Notes: a model not told the origin generated them from the letters alone. 64,000 bases of DNA from an uncultured Collinsella sp. (GCA_959606065.1 CAUHHV010000004.1:40262-104261); one strand, 5' to 3'; shown: positions 7,750-17,209, numbered from the stretch's first letter. A program made the numbers and translations.

Positions 7750-8754
7750 CTAGCGCCAATCGCGCACCGTATCGCCCTCGACGAGTACGCCCGGAAACAG
7801 CATGTGCTCCACACCGGGTTCAACGCCCTCGGCACCGGCGATCTTATCGACCGCCCACATGCCGACGCGCTTGTTGTCAAAGCGCACCGTAGTCAGGCGA
7901 CAATCGGGCACGATGTCGCCCAGACTGTCATCAACACCCACCACGCTCACGTCCTGGGGCACGCGCTTCCCGCGCGACTCGAGCCCACGGATGCAGCCAT
8001 ATGCCATGGCATCGTTGGAGGCATAAATGGCCGTACAGGTCGGATCGTCCGCCAGAGCCTGACCGGCAGCATACCCGCTCTGTGCCGTCCAATCGCCGCG
8101 CACGAGCTGCGGGGGCTCAATGCCATGCGCACGCAATGTCTCGCGCCAGCCTTCCTCGCGCCGCATGCCCGAAAGTGAGCGCTCGGGACACGAGATAAAG
8201 TGCACGGTTTTGTGCCCCCGCCCCAGCAAGTACTCGACCACCTGGCGCGAGCAATCGAACTGGTCGTTATCGACCGTTGAACAGAGCGGGTGCTCCAGCA
8301 TCGTAACGAGCACCGTCTGCATGCCGGGCAGCGGCTCGAAGGTGCCAAAGTCCGCCGGCATGCGATTCATGATCACGACCATGCCATCCACCGGCAGCGC
8401 GCTCATGCGCGACGATGCGCTCTCGAGGGTATAGGGATGTCCATCTACTTTAGTGAGGGTGATGGCATAGCCATGTTTGTCGGCCGCGGCGGCAAAGCCC
8501 TCCATACGGTCGAGGTTGCCGGTACCGGTAATGTTGAACATGGCGACGCCGACGGTCTTAAACTTGCCACGGCGCAGCGATCGACCGGCGAAATTGGGGC
8601 GATACCCCAGCTCGCGCATGGCGGCACGCACGCGTTCCTTGGTCTCGGGGCGCACACTGGGCGAATCGTGCACGGTGCGCGAGACCGTCTGCTCCGAGAC
8701 GCCCGCGAGGCGCGCCACGTCTTTGACGGATACCGATTTTTTAACAGCGGCCAT
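7750..8754 (-). CDS. LacI-family transcriptional regulator of lac module 1
   Basis: This 334-residue regulator has an N-terminal LacI helix-turn-helix (VKDVARLAGVSEQTVSRTV, about residues 9-27) followed by a hinge and a periplasmic-binding-protein-like sensor domain. The ATG at 8754 (MAAVKKSVSV) is chosen because it places the HTH at the usual position, with GGAAAG upstream. It is divergent from lacE1. Two 18-bp operators in the intergenic region are inverted copies of each other, which implies control of both directions. A beta-galactoside or its phosphate is the expected inducer, by inference only. Confidence 0.88.
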   Translation of the reverse strand: MAAVKKSVSVKDVARLAGVSEQTVSRTVHDSPSVRPETKERVRAAMRELGYRPNFAGRSLRRGKFKTVGVAMFNITGTGNLDRMEGFAAAADKHGYAITLTKVDGHPYTLESASSRMSALPVDGMVVIMNRMPADFGTFEPLPGMQTVLVTMLEHPLCSTVDNDQFDCSRQVVEYLLGRGHKTVHFISCPERSLSGMRREEGWRETLRAHGIEPPQLVRGDWTAQSGYAAGQALADDPTCTAIYASNDAMAYGCIRGLESRGKRVPQDVSVVGVDDSLGDIVPDCRLTTVRFDNKRVGMWAVDKIAGAEGVEPGVEHMLFPGVLVEGDTVRDWR

Positions 8755-8912
8755 AGGTCGATCTTTCCGTGTCAACGATGCCATTGACGGCATCCTGCGC
8801 AGTCATATTAAACGCCTTCAAGTATATCCAACGCCGCCCCTGCAATACGCTCACCACCCAAAACCTACCGTTCACCGACATTTCTGCTTCCCCGAACGGC
8901 TTTTGTCGCCCA

Positions 8913-8930
8913 AATGTTAACGTTGCCATT
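8913..8930. promoter_or_regulatory. LacI-type operator O1 (AATGTTAACGTTGCCATT)
   Basis: This imperfect palindrome is centred on AACGTT with AATG/CATT ends. The reverse complement matches the second site at 9033-9050 with one mismatch. It lies 159 bases upstream of the regulator start. Confidence 0.7.
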
Positions 8931-9019
8931 GTGCAAACACAGAGCCACCGGGCGGCTCAAACGTTTACGCGCAAGGAATCGACGGTTCGCAGGCACAGGG
9001 ACCATCGGTTCGCGTCTTA

Positions 9020-9034
9020 TTTTGTGTCACAAAA
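9020..9034. promoter_or_regulatory. Perfect 15-bp palindrome TTTTGTG-T-CACAAAA
   Basis: It sits directly next to operator O2 and about 80 bases before lacE1. Its sequence differs from the AACGTT-centred boxes and could bind another regulator or be part of the promoter. The 357-base gap 8755-9111 holds only regulatory sequence. Confidence 0.4.
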
Positions 9035-9050
9035 TGGCAACGTCAACATT
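9033..9050. promoter_or_regulatory. LacI-type operator O2 (AATGGCAACGTCAACATT)
   Basis: This inverted near-copy of O1 is centred about 70 bases before the lacE1 start, where it could block transcription initiation. Confidence 0.7.
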
Positions 9051-9111
9051 TTGGCAACCGAACGCCAAAAGCTACCATCGTTGTTAACCCACCGACTCTT
9101 AGGAGCATTGC

Positions 9112-10887
9112 ATGGAGCAACTTATCGCCATCATCGAAAAGGGCCAGCCCTTTTTCAACGCGATCGCCCGCAACAAGTACCTCAAGGCGATTCGCGACGG
9201 CTTTATCTCCGTCATCCCCATCATCATCTTCTCGTCCATCTTCTGCCTGGTAGCCTCGGTCCCCAACATCTGGGGTTTCTACTGGCCCGATGACATCAAC
9301 AACGCCCTGTGGAAGTGCTACAACTACTCCATGGGTATCCTGGCCATCGCCTGCGCTGCCACCACAGCCAAGCACTTCGCCGACGCTCAGAACCGCGATC
9401 TGCCCAAGAACAACCAGATCAACTTCATCTCGTGCATGTGCGCGGCCATCATCGGCTTCTTGCTCCTTTCGAGCGACACGATCGCCACGGACGCTGCCAG
9501 CGGCTTCAACACCACCTACCTTGGTTCCAAAGGCCTGCTGACCGCCTTTATCGCTGCGTTTGTGACCGGCATCATCTACAAGTTCTTCATTAAGCGCAAC
9601 ATCACCGTCAAGATGCCCGAGCAGGTTCCGCCCAACATCTCGCAGACCTTTAAGGACATCATCCCCTTCTCCGTCTGCATCACCGTCTTTTGGGTCTTTG
9701 ACATCGTCTTCCGCGCTGCCTTTGGCTTCTGCTTTGCCCAGGGCGTCATCCAGGTGTTCCAGCCCCTGTTCACCGCTGCCGACGGCTATATCGGTCTCGC
9801 TGTGATCTACGGCGCCATGAGCCTGTTCTGGTTCGTCGGCGTCCACGGTCCCTCGATCGTCGAGCCCGCCATCGCCGCCGCCCTCGTTGCCAACATGACC
9901 GACAACCTGGCTGCGTTCCAGGCCGGCCAGCACGCTTCCGCTGTCCTGACCCAGGGTGCCCAGTACTTCGTCGTCTGCATGGGCGGCACCGGCGCCACGC
10001 TTGTCCTGGTCTTTATGTTCTGCTTCCTGGCCAAGTCCCAGGAGATGCGCGCCGTCGGTAAGGCCGCCATCGTTCCCGTCTGCTTCGCTGTCAACGAGCC
10101 GCTGCTGTTCGCCGCGCCCATCGTGCTCAACCCCGTCTTCTTTGTCCCGTTTGTCTTTGCCCCGATCGCCAACATCTGGATCCTCAAGATCTTTATCGAC
10201 TTCTTGGGCATGAACGGCTTTATGTACACCCTGCCCTGGACCGTCCCCGGCCCCATCGGCACCATCATGGGCCTGGGCTTCCAGCCGCTCGCCTTTGTGA
10301 TGCTCGCCCTTATCCTGGTTGTCGACTTTGCCCTGTACTACCCGTTCTTCCGTGCCTATGACGCCCAGAAGTGCACCGAGGAGGCCGAGATCTCCCAGGA
10401 GGAGCTCGCCGCCAAGAACGCTGAGAAGGCCGCCAAGCTCAACGACGCCTTCCAGGGCAAGGCTGACGCCAAGAGCGTTGCCGCCGGCGCTGCTGCCGAG
10501 GCCGTGAAGGCCGACGCCCCCGCCGCTTCCGCAGCGCCCGCCACCGAGGCTGCGACCGCCAGCGACCTCAACGGCAGGCGCGTGCTCGTACTCTGCCAGG
10601 GCGGCGGTACCTCGGGCCTGCTCGCCAACGCGCTGGCCAAGGCTGCCAGGGAGCGCGGTATTAACCTCGAGACCGCTGCCGAGGCCTATGGCAACCACGT
10701 TGACATGCTCCCCGACTTTGACCTGGTCGTCCTGGCCCCGCAGGCCGCAAGCTACCTGGCCGACCTTCAGAAGGACTGCGAGCGCGTGGGCAACAAGTGC
10801 GTCGCCTGCCGTGGCAAGCAGTACATCGAGCTTTCCCAGAACGGCGACAAGTCTCTCGCCTTCGTAAGCGAGCAACTCTCGAAGTAA
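9112..10887 (+). CDS. lacE: PTS lactose-specific EIICB component (copy 1)
   Basis: The 591-residue fusion has an N-terminal EIIC membrane domain (about residues 1-430, with the conserved GVHGPSIVEP and FAVNEPLLF loops), an Ala-rich linker (about 430-480) and a C-terminal EIIB domain. The EIIB site is Cys495 in VLVLCQGGGTSG. It imports and phosphorylates lactose or a related beta-galactoside using LacF. The family length is about 570. Its own regulator is divergent upstream. A hairpin at 10898-10929 separates it from lacG1. Confidence 0.93.
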   Translation: MEQLIAIIEKGQPFFNAIARNKYLKAIRDGFISVIPIIIFSSIFCLVASVPNIWGFYWPDDINNALWKCYNYSMGILAIACAATTAKHFADAQNRDLPKNNQINFISCMCAAIIGFLLLSSDTIATDAASGFNTTYLGSKGLLTAFIAAFVTGIIYKFFIKRNITVKMPEQVPPNISQTFKDIIPFSVCITVFWVFDIVFRAAFGFCFAQGVIQVFQPLFTAADGYIGLAVIYGAMSLFWFVGVHGPSIVEPAIAAALVANMTDNLAAFQAGQHASAVLTQGAQYFVVCMGGTGATLVLVFMFCFLAKSQEMRAVGKAAIVPVCFAVNEPLLFAAPIVLNPVFFVPFVFAPIANIWILKIFIDFLGMNGFMYTLPWTVPGPIGTIMGLGFQPLAFVMLALILVVDFALYYPFFRAYDAQKCTEEAEISQEELAAKNAEKAAKLNDAFQGKADAKSVAAGAAAEAVKADAPAASAAPATEAATASDLNGRRVLVLCQGGGTSGLLANALAKAARERGINLETAAEAYGNHVDMLPDFDLVVLAPQAASYLADLQKDCERVGNKCVACRGKQYIELSQNGDKSLAFVSEQLSK

Positions 10888-10897
10888 GTAACGCTCA

Positions 10898-10929
10898 GGG
10901 CCAGCCGACCATCCAAGACCGGCTGGCCC
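10898..10929 (+). terminator. Intercistronic hairpin between lacE1 and lacG1
   Basis: GGGCCAGCC (10898-10906) pairs with GGCTGGCCC (10921-10929) and is followed by a weak T stretch. It probably attenuates or protects transcript ends rather than fully terminating. Confidence 0.55.
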
Positions 10930-10953
10930 TTCAATTTAGACGATTGGATCATC

Positions 10954-12393
10954 ATGTCCGTTAACCCTGCTAGCGTCACTAACCCGCCTGCGCAGTTTCC
11001 CGAGGACTTTGTCTTTGGCGGCGCCACTGCTGCCTACCAGGTAGAGGGCGAGACCCGCACTCACGGTAAGGGCAAGGTTGCCTGGGACGACTTCCTGGAG
11101 GCCCAGGGGCGCTTTTCCCCCGATCCCGCTTCGGACTTCTACAACCAGTACCCCGTCGACCTGGAACTGTGCGAGGAGTTTGGCATCAACGGCATCCGCC
11201 TCTCCATCGCTTGGAGCCGCATCTTCCCCAACGGCACCGGCGAGATCAACCCCGAGGGCGTCCAGTTCTACCACGACCTTTTCGCCGAGTGCCACAAGCA
11301 CCACGTCGAGCCGTTTGTCACGCTGCATCACTTCGATACGCCGCTGCCCCTCTTTGAGAAGGGCGACTTCCTCAACCGCGAGACCATCGACGCCTTTGTG
11401 GACTTTGCCACCTTCTGCTTTAAGGAGTACGCCGACCAGGTGACCTACTGGTTCACCTTTAACGAGATCTGGGCCGACGCCTCCAACACCTACATCGAGG
11501 GCACCTTCCCCGGTGGCGTCAAGGCACATCTGGCCGAGGCTTTCCAGTGCGAGCACAACATGATGCTCGCCCATGCCAAGGCAGTACTGGCCTTCCACAA
11601 CGGCGGTTTTAAGGGCAAGATCGGCGTCATTCAGTCGCTGGAGTTTAAGTATCCGCTCAACGAGAACGACCCCGCCGACATCAAAGCCGCCAACAACGAG
11701 CACGTGCTGCAAAACCAGTTCTTGCTCGACGCCACCTTCCGCGGCGACTACGCGCCCGACACCCTCGAGTGCGCCAACCGCCTGGCCGCCGTCTCGGGCG
11801 GTACCATCGAGATCCTAGACGAGGATCTGGAAATCATGCGCGAGGCCGCCCTCTACAACGACTACCTGGGCGTTAACAACTACCAGTGCCGCTTCTTGAA
11901 GGCTTACGATGGCGAGAACGACCTGCACCACAACGGTACGGGCGAGAAGGGCACCGGCCGCTGGCGCGTCAAGGGCATTGGCGAGCACGTGAACAAGCCC
12001 GGCATCCCCACCACCGACTGGGACTGGATCATCTATCCCGAGGGTCTGTTCGATCTGCTCGTCTACATTAAACAGCGCTACCCCAACTACAAGCAGATCT
12101 TCATCACCGAAAACGGCATGGGCTACAAGGACCCCTACAAGGACGGTTTTGTGGACGACCAGCCGCGCATTGACTACATCGAGCAGCACCTACGCTGGTT
12201 GCTCAAGGCCATGGAGGTGGGCGTCAACGTGGGCGGCTACTTCCTGTGGAGCCTGCAGGATCAGTTCTCCTGGACCAATGGCTACAACAAGCGTTACGGC
12301 TTCTTCTACGTTGACTTTGAAACCCAGAAGCGCACGCCCAAGGCAAGCGCCTACTGGTACAAGCACGTGGCGCAGACCCGTCGTCTGGACTAG
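10954..12393 (+). CDS. lacG: 6-phospho-beta-galactosidase, GH1 (copy 1)
   Basis: The 479-residue GH1 enzyme has the acid/base Glu171 in TFNEI and nucleophile Glu386 in ITENGMG. The phosphate-site residues Ser439, Lys446 and Tyr448 in SWTNGYNKRYG have exactly the spacing from the nucleophile known for staphylococcal LacG (+53, +60, +62), and Trp440 follows the Ser as in 6-phospho-galactosidases. It hydrolyses lactose-6-phosphate to glucose and galactose-6-phosphate, which feeds LacAB. It shares an operon with lacE1. Confidence 0.93.
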   Translation: MSVNPASVTNPPAQFPEDFVFGGATAAYQVEGETRTHGKGKVAWDDFLEAQGRFSPDPASDFYNQYPVDLELCEEFGINGIRLSIAWSRIFPNGTGEINPEGVQFYHDLFAECHKHHVEPFVTLHHFDTPLPLFEKGDFLNRETIDAFVDFATFCFKEYADQVTYWFTFNEIWADASNTYIEGTFPGGVKAHLAEAFQCEHNMMLAHAKAVLAFHNGGFKGKIGVIQSLEFKYPLNENDPADIKAANNEHVLQNQFLLDATFRGDYAPDTLECANRLAAVSGGTIEILDEDLEIMREAALYNDYLGVNNYQCRFLKAYDGENDLHHNGTGEKGTGRWRVKGIGEHVNKPGIPTTDWDWIIYPEGLFDLLVYIKQRYPNYKQIFITENGMGYKDPYKDGFVDDQPRIDYIEQHLRWLLKAMEVGVNVGGYFLWSLQDQFSWTNGYNKRYGFFYVDFETQKRTPKASAYWYKHVAQTRRLD

Positions 12394-12485
12394 CTAACGT
12401 CATCGGCCGCCGTGACCATCACGCTGCCGTGCACCTTACCATTCCCGATCGCATGGGCGCTGCGTCCATGCACCTCTTTCCGTGT

Positions 12486-12542
12486 GGCGGATACGACCTT
12501 CCCGGTGGATGTTTCAGCATCCTTGGTCGTATCCGCCGTTTT
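12486..12542 (+). terminator. Terminator of lac module 1
   Basis: The 13-base arms GGCGGATACGACC and GGTCGTATCCGCC enclose a second small stem and are followed by a T-rich tract. Confidence 0.9.
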
Positions 12543-12576
12543 TGTTTTTGGGCGGGCTGGACCGTGTTCGTTTGTC

Positions 12577-12629
12577 TCGATCTGTAACATCTAGCCGAGT
12601 TTTTGGATCCTAGCTGTTACAGATTAAGA
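12577..12629. repeat. Inverted repeat ATCTGTAACA / TGTTACAGAT (copy 1)
   Basis: The arms at 12580-12589 and 12615-12624 are exact reverse complements, with partial matching outside them. A second copy with the same left 16 bases lies at 17307-17360, in the same position behind the second lacG. Confidence 0.65.
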
Positions 12630-12647
12630 TGAACGAGCCGAGCACGT

Positions 12648-13649
12648 CTACGCCCGCAGGTCCTTTACGCTGGAACGCTCGATCAGCACGCCCGAGACGA
12701 GCGTGCGGCTTCTGGAACTCGGGGCTTCCAGGCCTGCAACGACCTCGTTGAGCGCACGGATGCCCAGCTCGCGATGGCGAAACTTCACCGACGTCAGAAT
12801 CGAGTTGGGAATCGTCTTGTAGAGCTCATCGTCGAAGCCGATCACGGACACGTCGTCGGGCACGCTGAGCCCTTTGTCACGTAGAGCCATCATCACGCCG
12901 TTTGCCATACAGTCGTTAGCAGCGAGAACCGCCGTGCAATCGGGTTTATCGGCAAGCACAAGGCCCGCGGCATAGCCACTATCCGCATTCCAATCGCCTT
13001 GCAGAGGCTCGGGCGGCTCAATGCCACGCGCCTCGAGTGCCGCACGCCAACCTTTCATACGACACTGGCTCGACAGCGACTCTTTCTTACCAGAGACGAA
13101 GTACACGTTCTTGTGCCCGCGATTTAAGAAGTACTCGCACGCCATGCGCGCGCCGCCCTCTTGGTCGTCACTAACGGTGGAGCAGGTAGGATGTTCCATC
13201 GGTGTGATAATCACCGTCTTGAGGTCTTTCGGCGCCTCAAAGGTATCAAAGTCATCGACCATCTGGCGCAGGTTGAAAATCATGCCGTCGACGGGAAGTT
13301 GCGACATCCTACGCGCCGCTTCGGCAAGGGTCATCTTCTCCCCCGCCCGCTTTTTGATCATCGTGAGCGCAAAGCCTCGCTCTTCGGCGGCATCGGCAAT
13401 ACCGTCAATCATGTCCACGGCACCGCCCGACAAGTGAAACAGCACCACGCCGATGCACCCGTAACGGCCCAACTTGAGCGAACGCGCGGCGAAGTTGGTT
13501 CGAAACCCGAGCGCCTCCATTGCCGAATGGACCTTATCGCGTGTCGACTCTCGCACGCTATCGGGCTCGTTGATCACGCGCGACACCGTCTTGAGAGAAA
13601 CGCCCGCGGCAACTGCCACATCGTTCATTGAGACATTTTTCTTGTCCAT
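12648..13649 (-). CDS. LacI-family transcriptional regulator of lac module 2
   Basis: This 333-residue paralogue of the 7750-8754 regulator has its HTH in MNDVAVAAGVSLKTVSRVIN. The ATG at 13649 (MDKKNVSMND) is preferred over upstream in-frame codons because it places the HTH at the N-terminus and GGAGAAG lies upstream. It is divergent from lacE2, with a perfect 18-bp operator between them. Confidence 0.88.
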   Translation of the reverse strand: MDKKNVSMNDVAVAAGVSLKTVSRVINEPDSVRESTRDKVHSAMEALGFRTNFAARSLKLGRYGCIGVVLFHLSGGAVDMIDGIADAAEERGFALTMIKKRAGEKMTLAEAARRMSQLPVDGMIFNLRQMVDDFDTFEAPKDLKTVIITPMEHPTCSTVSDDQEGGARMACEYFLNRGHKNVYFVSGKKESLSSQCRMKGWRAALEARGIEPPEPLQGDWNADSGYAAGLVLADKPDCTAVLAANDCMANGVMMALRDKGLSVPDDVSVIGFDDELYKTIPNSILTSVKFRHRELGIRALNEVVAGLEAPSSRSRTLVSGVLIERSSVKDLRA

Positions 13650-13811
13650 CGTTGCCACTACTTCTCCAGTCGGTTTTGCATCGCTTGTTTTTTGCGTTCT
13701 AGCATACACTACCTGCCCGACTGACAAATCAGCCGTTTATCGAACAATATCGACCGTTCACCCGTAAATCCTTGTTGCTCTTCCAAAAATGTCTTACGTT
13801 GTCATTAACGA

Positions 13812-13829
13812 AATGACAACGTTGTCATT
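13812..13829. promoter_or_regulatory. Perfect LacI-type operator AATGACAACGTTGTCATT
   Basis: This fully symmetric 18-bp palindrome has the AATGNNAACGTTNNCATT pattern of the sites before lacE1. A degenerate half-site (ACGTTGTCATT) lies just upstream near 13796-13806. It is about 105 bases before lacE2. Confidence 0.78.
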
Positions 13830-13933
13830 TCGCAATGCCTTCCTTAAGCAGGAAGGTTTCCGGGCAGTCCTAACCATCCATCGACGACCAGTTCCATCCA
13901 CATGCATTGCGCATCGAGCAGCAAAGGAGCTCT

Positions 13934-15712
13934 ATGGACGCCATCGTAAAGATGCTCGAAAAGCATCAACCGTTCTTTGAGAAGATCTCGAGGAACATCT
14001 ACCTCCAGGCCATTAAGGACGGATTCCTTGGGTGCATGCCCATCGTCCTCACCTCTTCGATCTTCCTGCTAATTGCCACCCTTCCTGGCGTAGTTGGCAT
14101 CACGCTGCCCCAGCCGCTCATCGACTGGTGCAACAAGCTGTACAACTTCACCATGGGCGTCATGGGCATCATGGTTGCCGGCACCACTGCCAAGAACTTT
14201 ACGGCTTCCATGAACCGTCGCATGCCCGCCGGCAAGGTGCTCAACGACGGCTCCACCACGGTGGCCGCCCAGTGCAGCATGCTGCTGCTCGCTGTTACGC
14301 AGTTCACCACCAAGTTCAACGGCTCCGATCTTTCGGTCTTCGATTGCACCAGCATGGGCACGCGCGGTCTGTTCTCAGCCTATATCGCAGCGTTCATTAC
14401 CGTGTGGGTCTATAAATTCTGCGTCTCGCGCGATCTGACCATTAAGCTGCCCAAGGAGGTCCCGGGCGCCATCGCTCAGAACTTCCGCGACATTATCCCC
14501 TTTGGCGGCGCCGTCATCATCTGCGGCATCATCGATGTCGTCGTGCGCAACCTCATGGGCGTTCCGTTCTCCGAGCTGCTTATTAAACTGCTTTCCCCGC
14601 TCTTTACCGCTGCAGAAACCTATCCTGGCCTTATCCTTATCCAGGCAGCCACCGCGTTCTTCTGGTTCATCGGCGTCCACGGCCCCTCGATCGTCCAGCC
14701 GGGCATCGACCCCATCCGTCTTGCCAACCAGGCCGAGAATCTGCAGGTTCTGTTGGCAGGCGGCCACCCCGCCCACTCCCTCACCTTTAACATGTCGCTC
14801 GTGGGTGAGTTCGGCGGCACCGGCGCCACGTTCATCGTGCCGCTTCTGCTGATTCTCTTTATGAAGTCCAAGCAGCTCAAAGCCGTCGGTAAGGCCTCGA
14901 TTGTCCCTGTTGCCTTCGCCGTCAACGAGCCGCTGCTCTTTGGCGCGCCGATGATCCTTAACCCCTACATGCTCATCCCCTTTGTTGCCGCCGGCTGCGT
15001 CAACGTGAGTGTTGCCAAGTTCTTTATCGATAACGTGGGCATGAACGGCTTCTCCTTCGTGGTGCCTTGGGCCACCCCCGCCCCCATCGGCATCTTCATC
15101 ACCACGAACTTCCAGCTTATTGCCCTGGTATTTGTCGCGATCATCATCTTGCTGGACGCCATCATCTACCTGCCGTTCTTGAAGGCATACGATAAGCTGC
15201 TCTGTGACCAGGAAGCCGAGCGCGCCGCCGAGCTGGGTCTCGAGTCCGATGGTGCCGCTGCCATCGCCGCCAACGCCTCTGTGCCCGCTGTCGAACAGAC
15301 CACCGCTTCCGTCGAGACAACCGTTGCCGCCACCGACAGCAAGCCTGTCGCCGATCAGCCCGAGCCCGCCGCCGACGCATCCGCTAAGAAGGACGTCGAT
15401 GGCCTGAAGGTCCTCGTCCTGTGCGCCGGCGCCGGCACCTCCGCCATGCTCGCTAACGCCATCAAAGAAGGCGCCGCACAGACCGGCGAGAACATTGCTT
15501 CCTCCGCAGGCGCCTATGGCCAGCACACCGCCATCATGGATCAGTACGACGTTATCGTGCTTGCCCCGCAGGTCCGTAGCTACTACAACGACATGAAGGC
15601 CGACACCGATCGCCTGGGCATTAAGCTGCTCGCCCCGCGCGGCAAGGAATATATCGACCTTACCCGCGACCCCGCTGGCGCCATCAAGTGGCTCCGCGAG
15701 AACCTCGACTAG
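13934..15712 (+). CDS. lacE: PTS lactose-family EIICB component (copy 2)
   Basis: The 592-residue EIIC-EIIB fusion is colinear with lacE1, with GVHGPSIVQP and FAVNEPLLF in the EIIC domain and the EIIB Cys497 in VLVLCAGAGTSA. The linker is longer in Thr/Val/Pro than in copy 1. The start at 13934 (MDAIVKMLEKHQ) has AAAGGAG in front and aligns with the copy 1 start. It probably takes up a different or overlapping beta-galactoside. It has no own EIIA. Confidence 0.92.
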   Translation: MDAIVKMLEKHQPFFEKISRNIYLQAIKDGFLGCMPIVLTSSIFLLIATLPGVVGITLPQPLIDWCNKLYNFTMGVMGIMVAGTTAKNFTASMNRRMPAGKVLNDGSTTVAAQCSMLLLAVTQFTTKFNGSDLSVFDCTSMGTRGLFSAYIAAFITVWVYKFCVSRDLTIKLPKEVPGAIAQNFRDIIPFGGAVIICGIIDVVVRNLMGVPFSELLIKLLSPLFTAAETYPGLILIQAATAFFWFIGVHGPSIVQPGIDPIRLANQAENLQVLLAGGHPAHSLTFNMSLVGEFGGTGATFIVPLLLILFMKSKQLKAVGKASIVPVAFAVNEPLLFGAPMILNPYMLIPFVAAGCVNVSVAKFFIDNVGMNGFSFVVPWATPAPIGIFITTNFQLIALVFVAIIILLDAIIYLPFLKAYDKLLCDQEAERAAELGLESDGAAAIAANASVPAVEQTTASVETTVAATDSKPVADQPEPAADASAKKDVDGLKVLVLCAGAGTSAMLANAIKEGAAQTGENIASSAGAYGQHTAIMDQYDVIVLAPQVRSYYNDMKADTDRLGIKLLAPRGKEYIDLTRDPAGAIKWLRENLD

Positions 15713-15726
15713 TTCCTCCCTCTGTT

Positions 15727-15753
15727 GGTGCCCGGATCCCCAGTTCGGGCACC
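15727..15753 (+). terminator. Intercistronic hairpin between lacE2 and lacG2
   Basis: GGTGCCCG pairs with CGGGCACC. It is located like the hairpin in module 1 and lacks a strong T run. Confidence 0.5.
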
Positions 15754-15787
15754 TCTCCCTATTCGTATCCCACAGAAAGGATGACTC

Positions 15788-17209
15788 ATGACCAACCCCA
15801 TACAGTTCCCCGACGGTTTTGTGTTTGGCGGCGCCACCGCCGCTTACCAAGTTGAGGGCGAGACCCGTACGCACGGCAAGGGCAAAGTGCCCTGGGACGA
15901 TTTCCTGGCAGCTCAGGGTCGCTTCTCCCCCGACCCCGCAAGCGATTTCTACAACAAGTACCCGGTCGATATCGACCTGTGCCAGCGCTTCGGCATCAAC
16001 GGTATTCGCGTCTCCATCGCTTGGAGCCGTATCTTCCCCAACGGCACCGGCGAGATTAACCCCGAGGGTGTCGCTTTCTATCACGAGCTTTTCGCCACCT
16101 GCAACAATGCCGGCGTTATCCCCTATGTCACGCTCGATCACTTCGATACGCCCGAGGCCTTCTACCAGGACGACGGCGAGGGCTTCCTGACGCGCACGAC
16201 GATCGACGCTTTTGTCGAGTACGCCAAGTTCTGCTTTGCCGAGTTCACCGAGGTCAAGCACTGGTTCACGTTTAACGAGATTCCCGCAACCGCCGAGGGC
16301 AGCTTTATCGTCGGCAACTGGCCGCACGGCGAGAAGTACCGCCTGGACAAGGCCTTCCAGCTCATGCACAACATGATGGTGGCCCACGCCAAGGCTGTCG
16401 TCGCCTTCCATGAGGGCGGCTTTGAGGGCGAGATCGGCATTGTCCAGAACCTGGAGCCCAAGTATCCTCTCGACCCCAACAGCGCTGCCGACTGCGAGGC
16501 CGCCCGCATGGCCGACGTCATCAACAACCGCTGGGTACTCGACGCCACCTTCCGCGGCCACTATGCAGCCGACACCATGGAGGCTGCGACCAAGCTGGCC
16601 CATATCGCCGGCGGCGAGCTCGACGTTCGCGACGAGGACATCGCCGCGTTGACCGCCGCGCTCCCCTACAACGATTGCCTGGGCGTCAACACCTACAAGT
16701 GCCAGTTTCTGCGTGCCGCCGAGGGCGAAAACGACATCAACCACAATGGCACCGGCGACAAGGGCTCCTCGCGCTGGTTCCTCAAGGGCGTGGGCGAGGC
16801 ATGCGTGCGCGAAGGCGTTCCCACGACCGATTGGGACTGGATCATCTATCCCGAGGGCCTGTACGACCTGTTGCTCCGCATTAAGAACGATTACCCCAAC
16901 TACAAAAAGATCTACATCACCGAGAACGGCATGGGCTATAAGGACGACTTCGAGGACGGCTTTATCGATGACGCCCCTCGCATCGACTATATGCGTCAGC
17001 ATCTCGCATGGATCCTCAAGGCGATTGACGGCGGCGTAAACGTCGACGGCTACTTTGTGTGGTCGCTGCAGGATCAGTTCTCCTGGACCAACGGCTACAA
17101 CAAGCGCTACGGCCTGTTCTACATCGACTTTGAGACCCAGAAACGTTATCCCAAGGCAAGCGCATACTGGTACAAGAACGTCGCGGAGACCGGCCTGCTC
17201 ATGGCCTAG
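15788..17209 (+). CDS. lacG: 6-phospho-beta-galactosidase, GH1 (copy 2)
   Basis: This 473-residue paralogue of lacG1 has acid/base Glu164 (TFNEI), nucleophile Glu379 (ITENGMG) and the same SWTNGYNKRYG phosphate pocket (Ser432, Lys439, Tyr441). It carries LDHFDTPEA where copy 1 has LHHFDTPLP, a change close to the sugar-binding His that may alter specificity. The start at 15788 follows AGAAAGGA. It forms an operon with lacE2. Confidence 0.92.
   Translation: MTNPIQFPDGFVFGGATAAYQVEGETRTHGKGKVPWDDFLAAQGRFSPDPASDFYNKYPVDIDLCQRFGINGIRVSIAWSRIFPNGTGEINPEGVAFYHELFATCNNAGVIPYVTLDHFDTPEAFYQDDGEGFLTRTTIDAFVEYAKFCFAEFTEVKHWFTFNEIPATAEGSFIVGNWPHGEKYRLDKAFQLMHNMMVAHAKAVVAFHEGGFEGEIGIVQNLEPKYPLDPNSAADCEAARMADVINNRWVLDATFRGHYAADTMEAATKLAHIAGGELDVRDEDIAALTAALPYNDCLGVNTYKCQFLRAAEGENDINHNGTGDKGSSRWFLKGVGEACVREGVPTTDWDWIIYPEGLYDLLLRIKNDYPNYKKIYITENGMGYKDDFEDGFIDDAPRIDYMRQHLAWILKAIDGGVNVDGYFVWSLQDQFSWTNGYNKRYGLFYIDFETQKRYPKASAYWYKNVAETGLLMA

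Noticed and set aside
9043..10875. 610-codon open frame on the minus strand
   Set aside because: It is antisense to lacE1 and lacks any domain.
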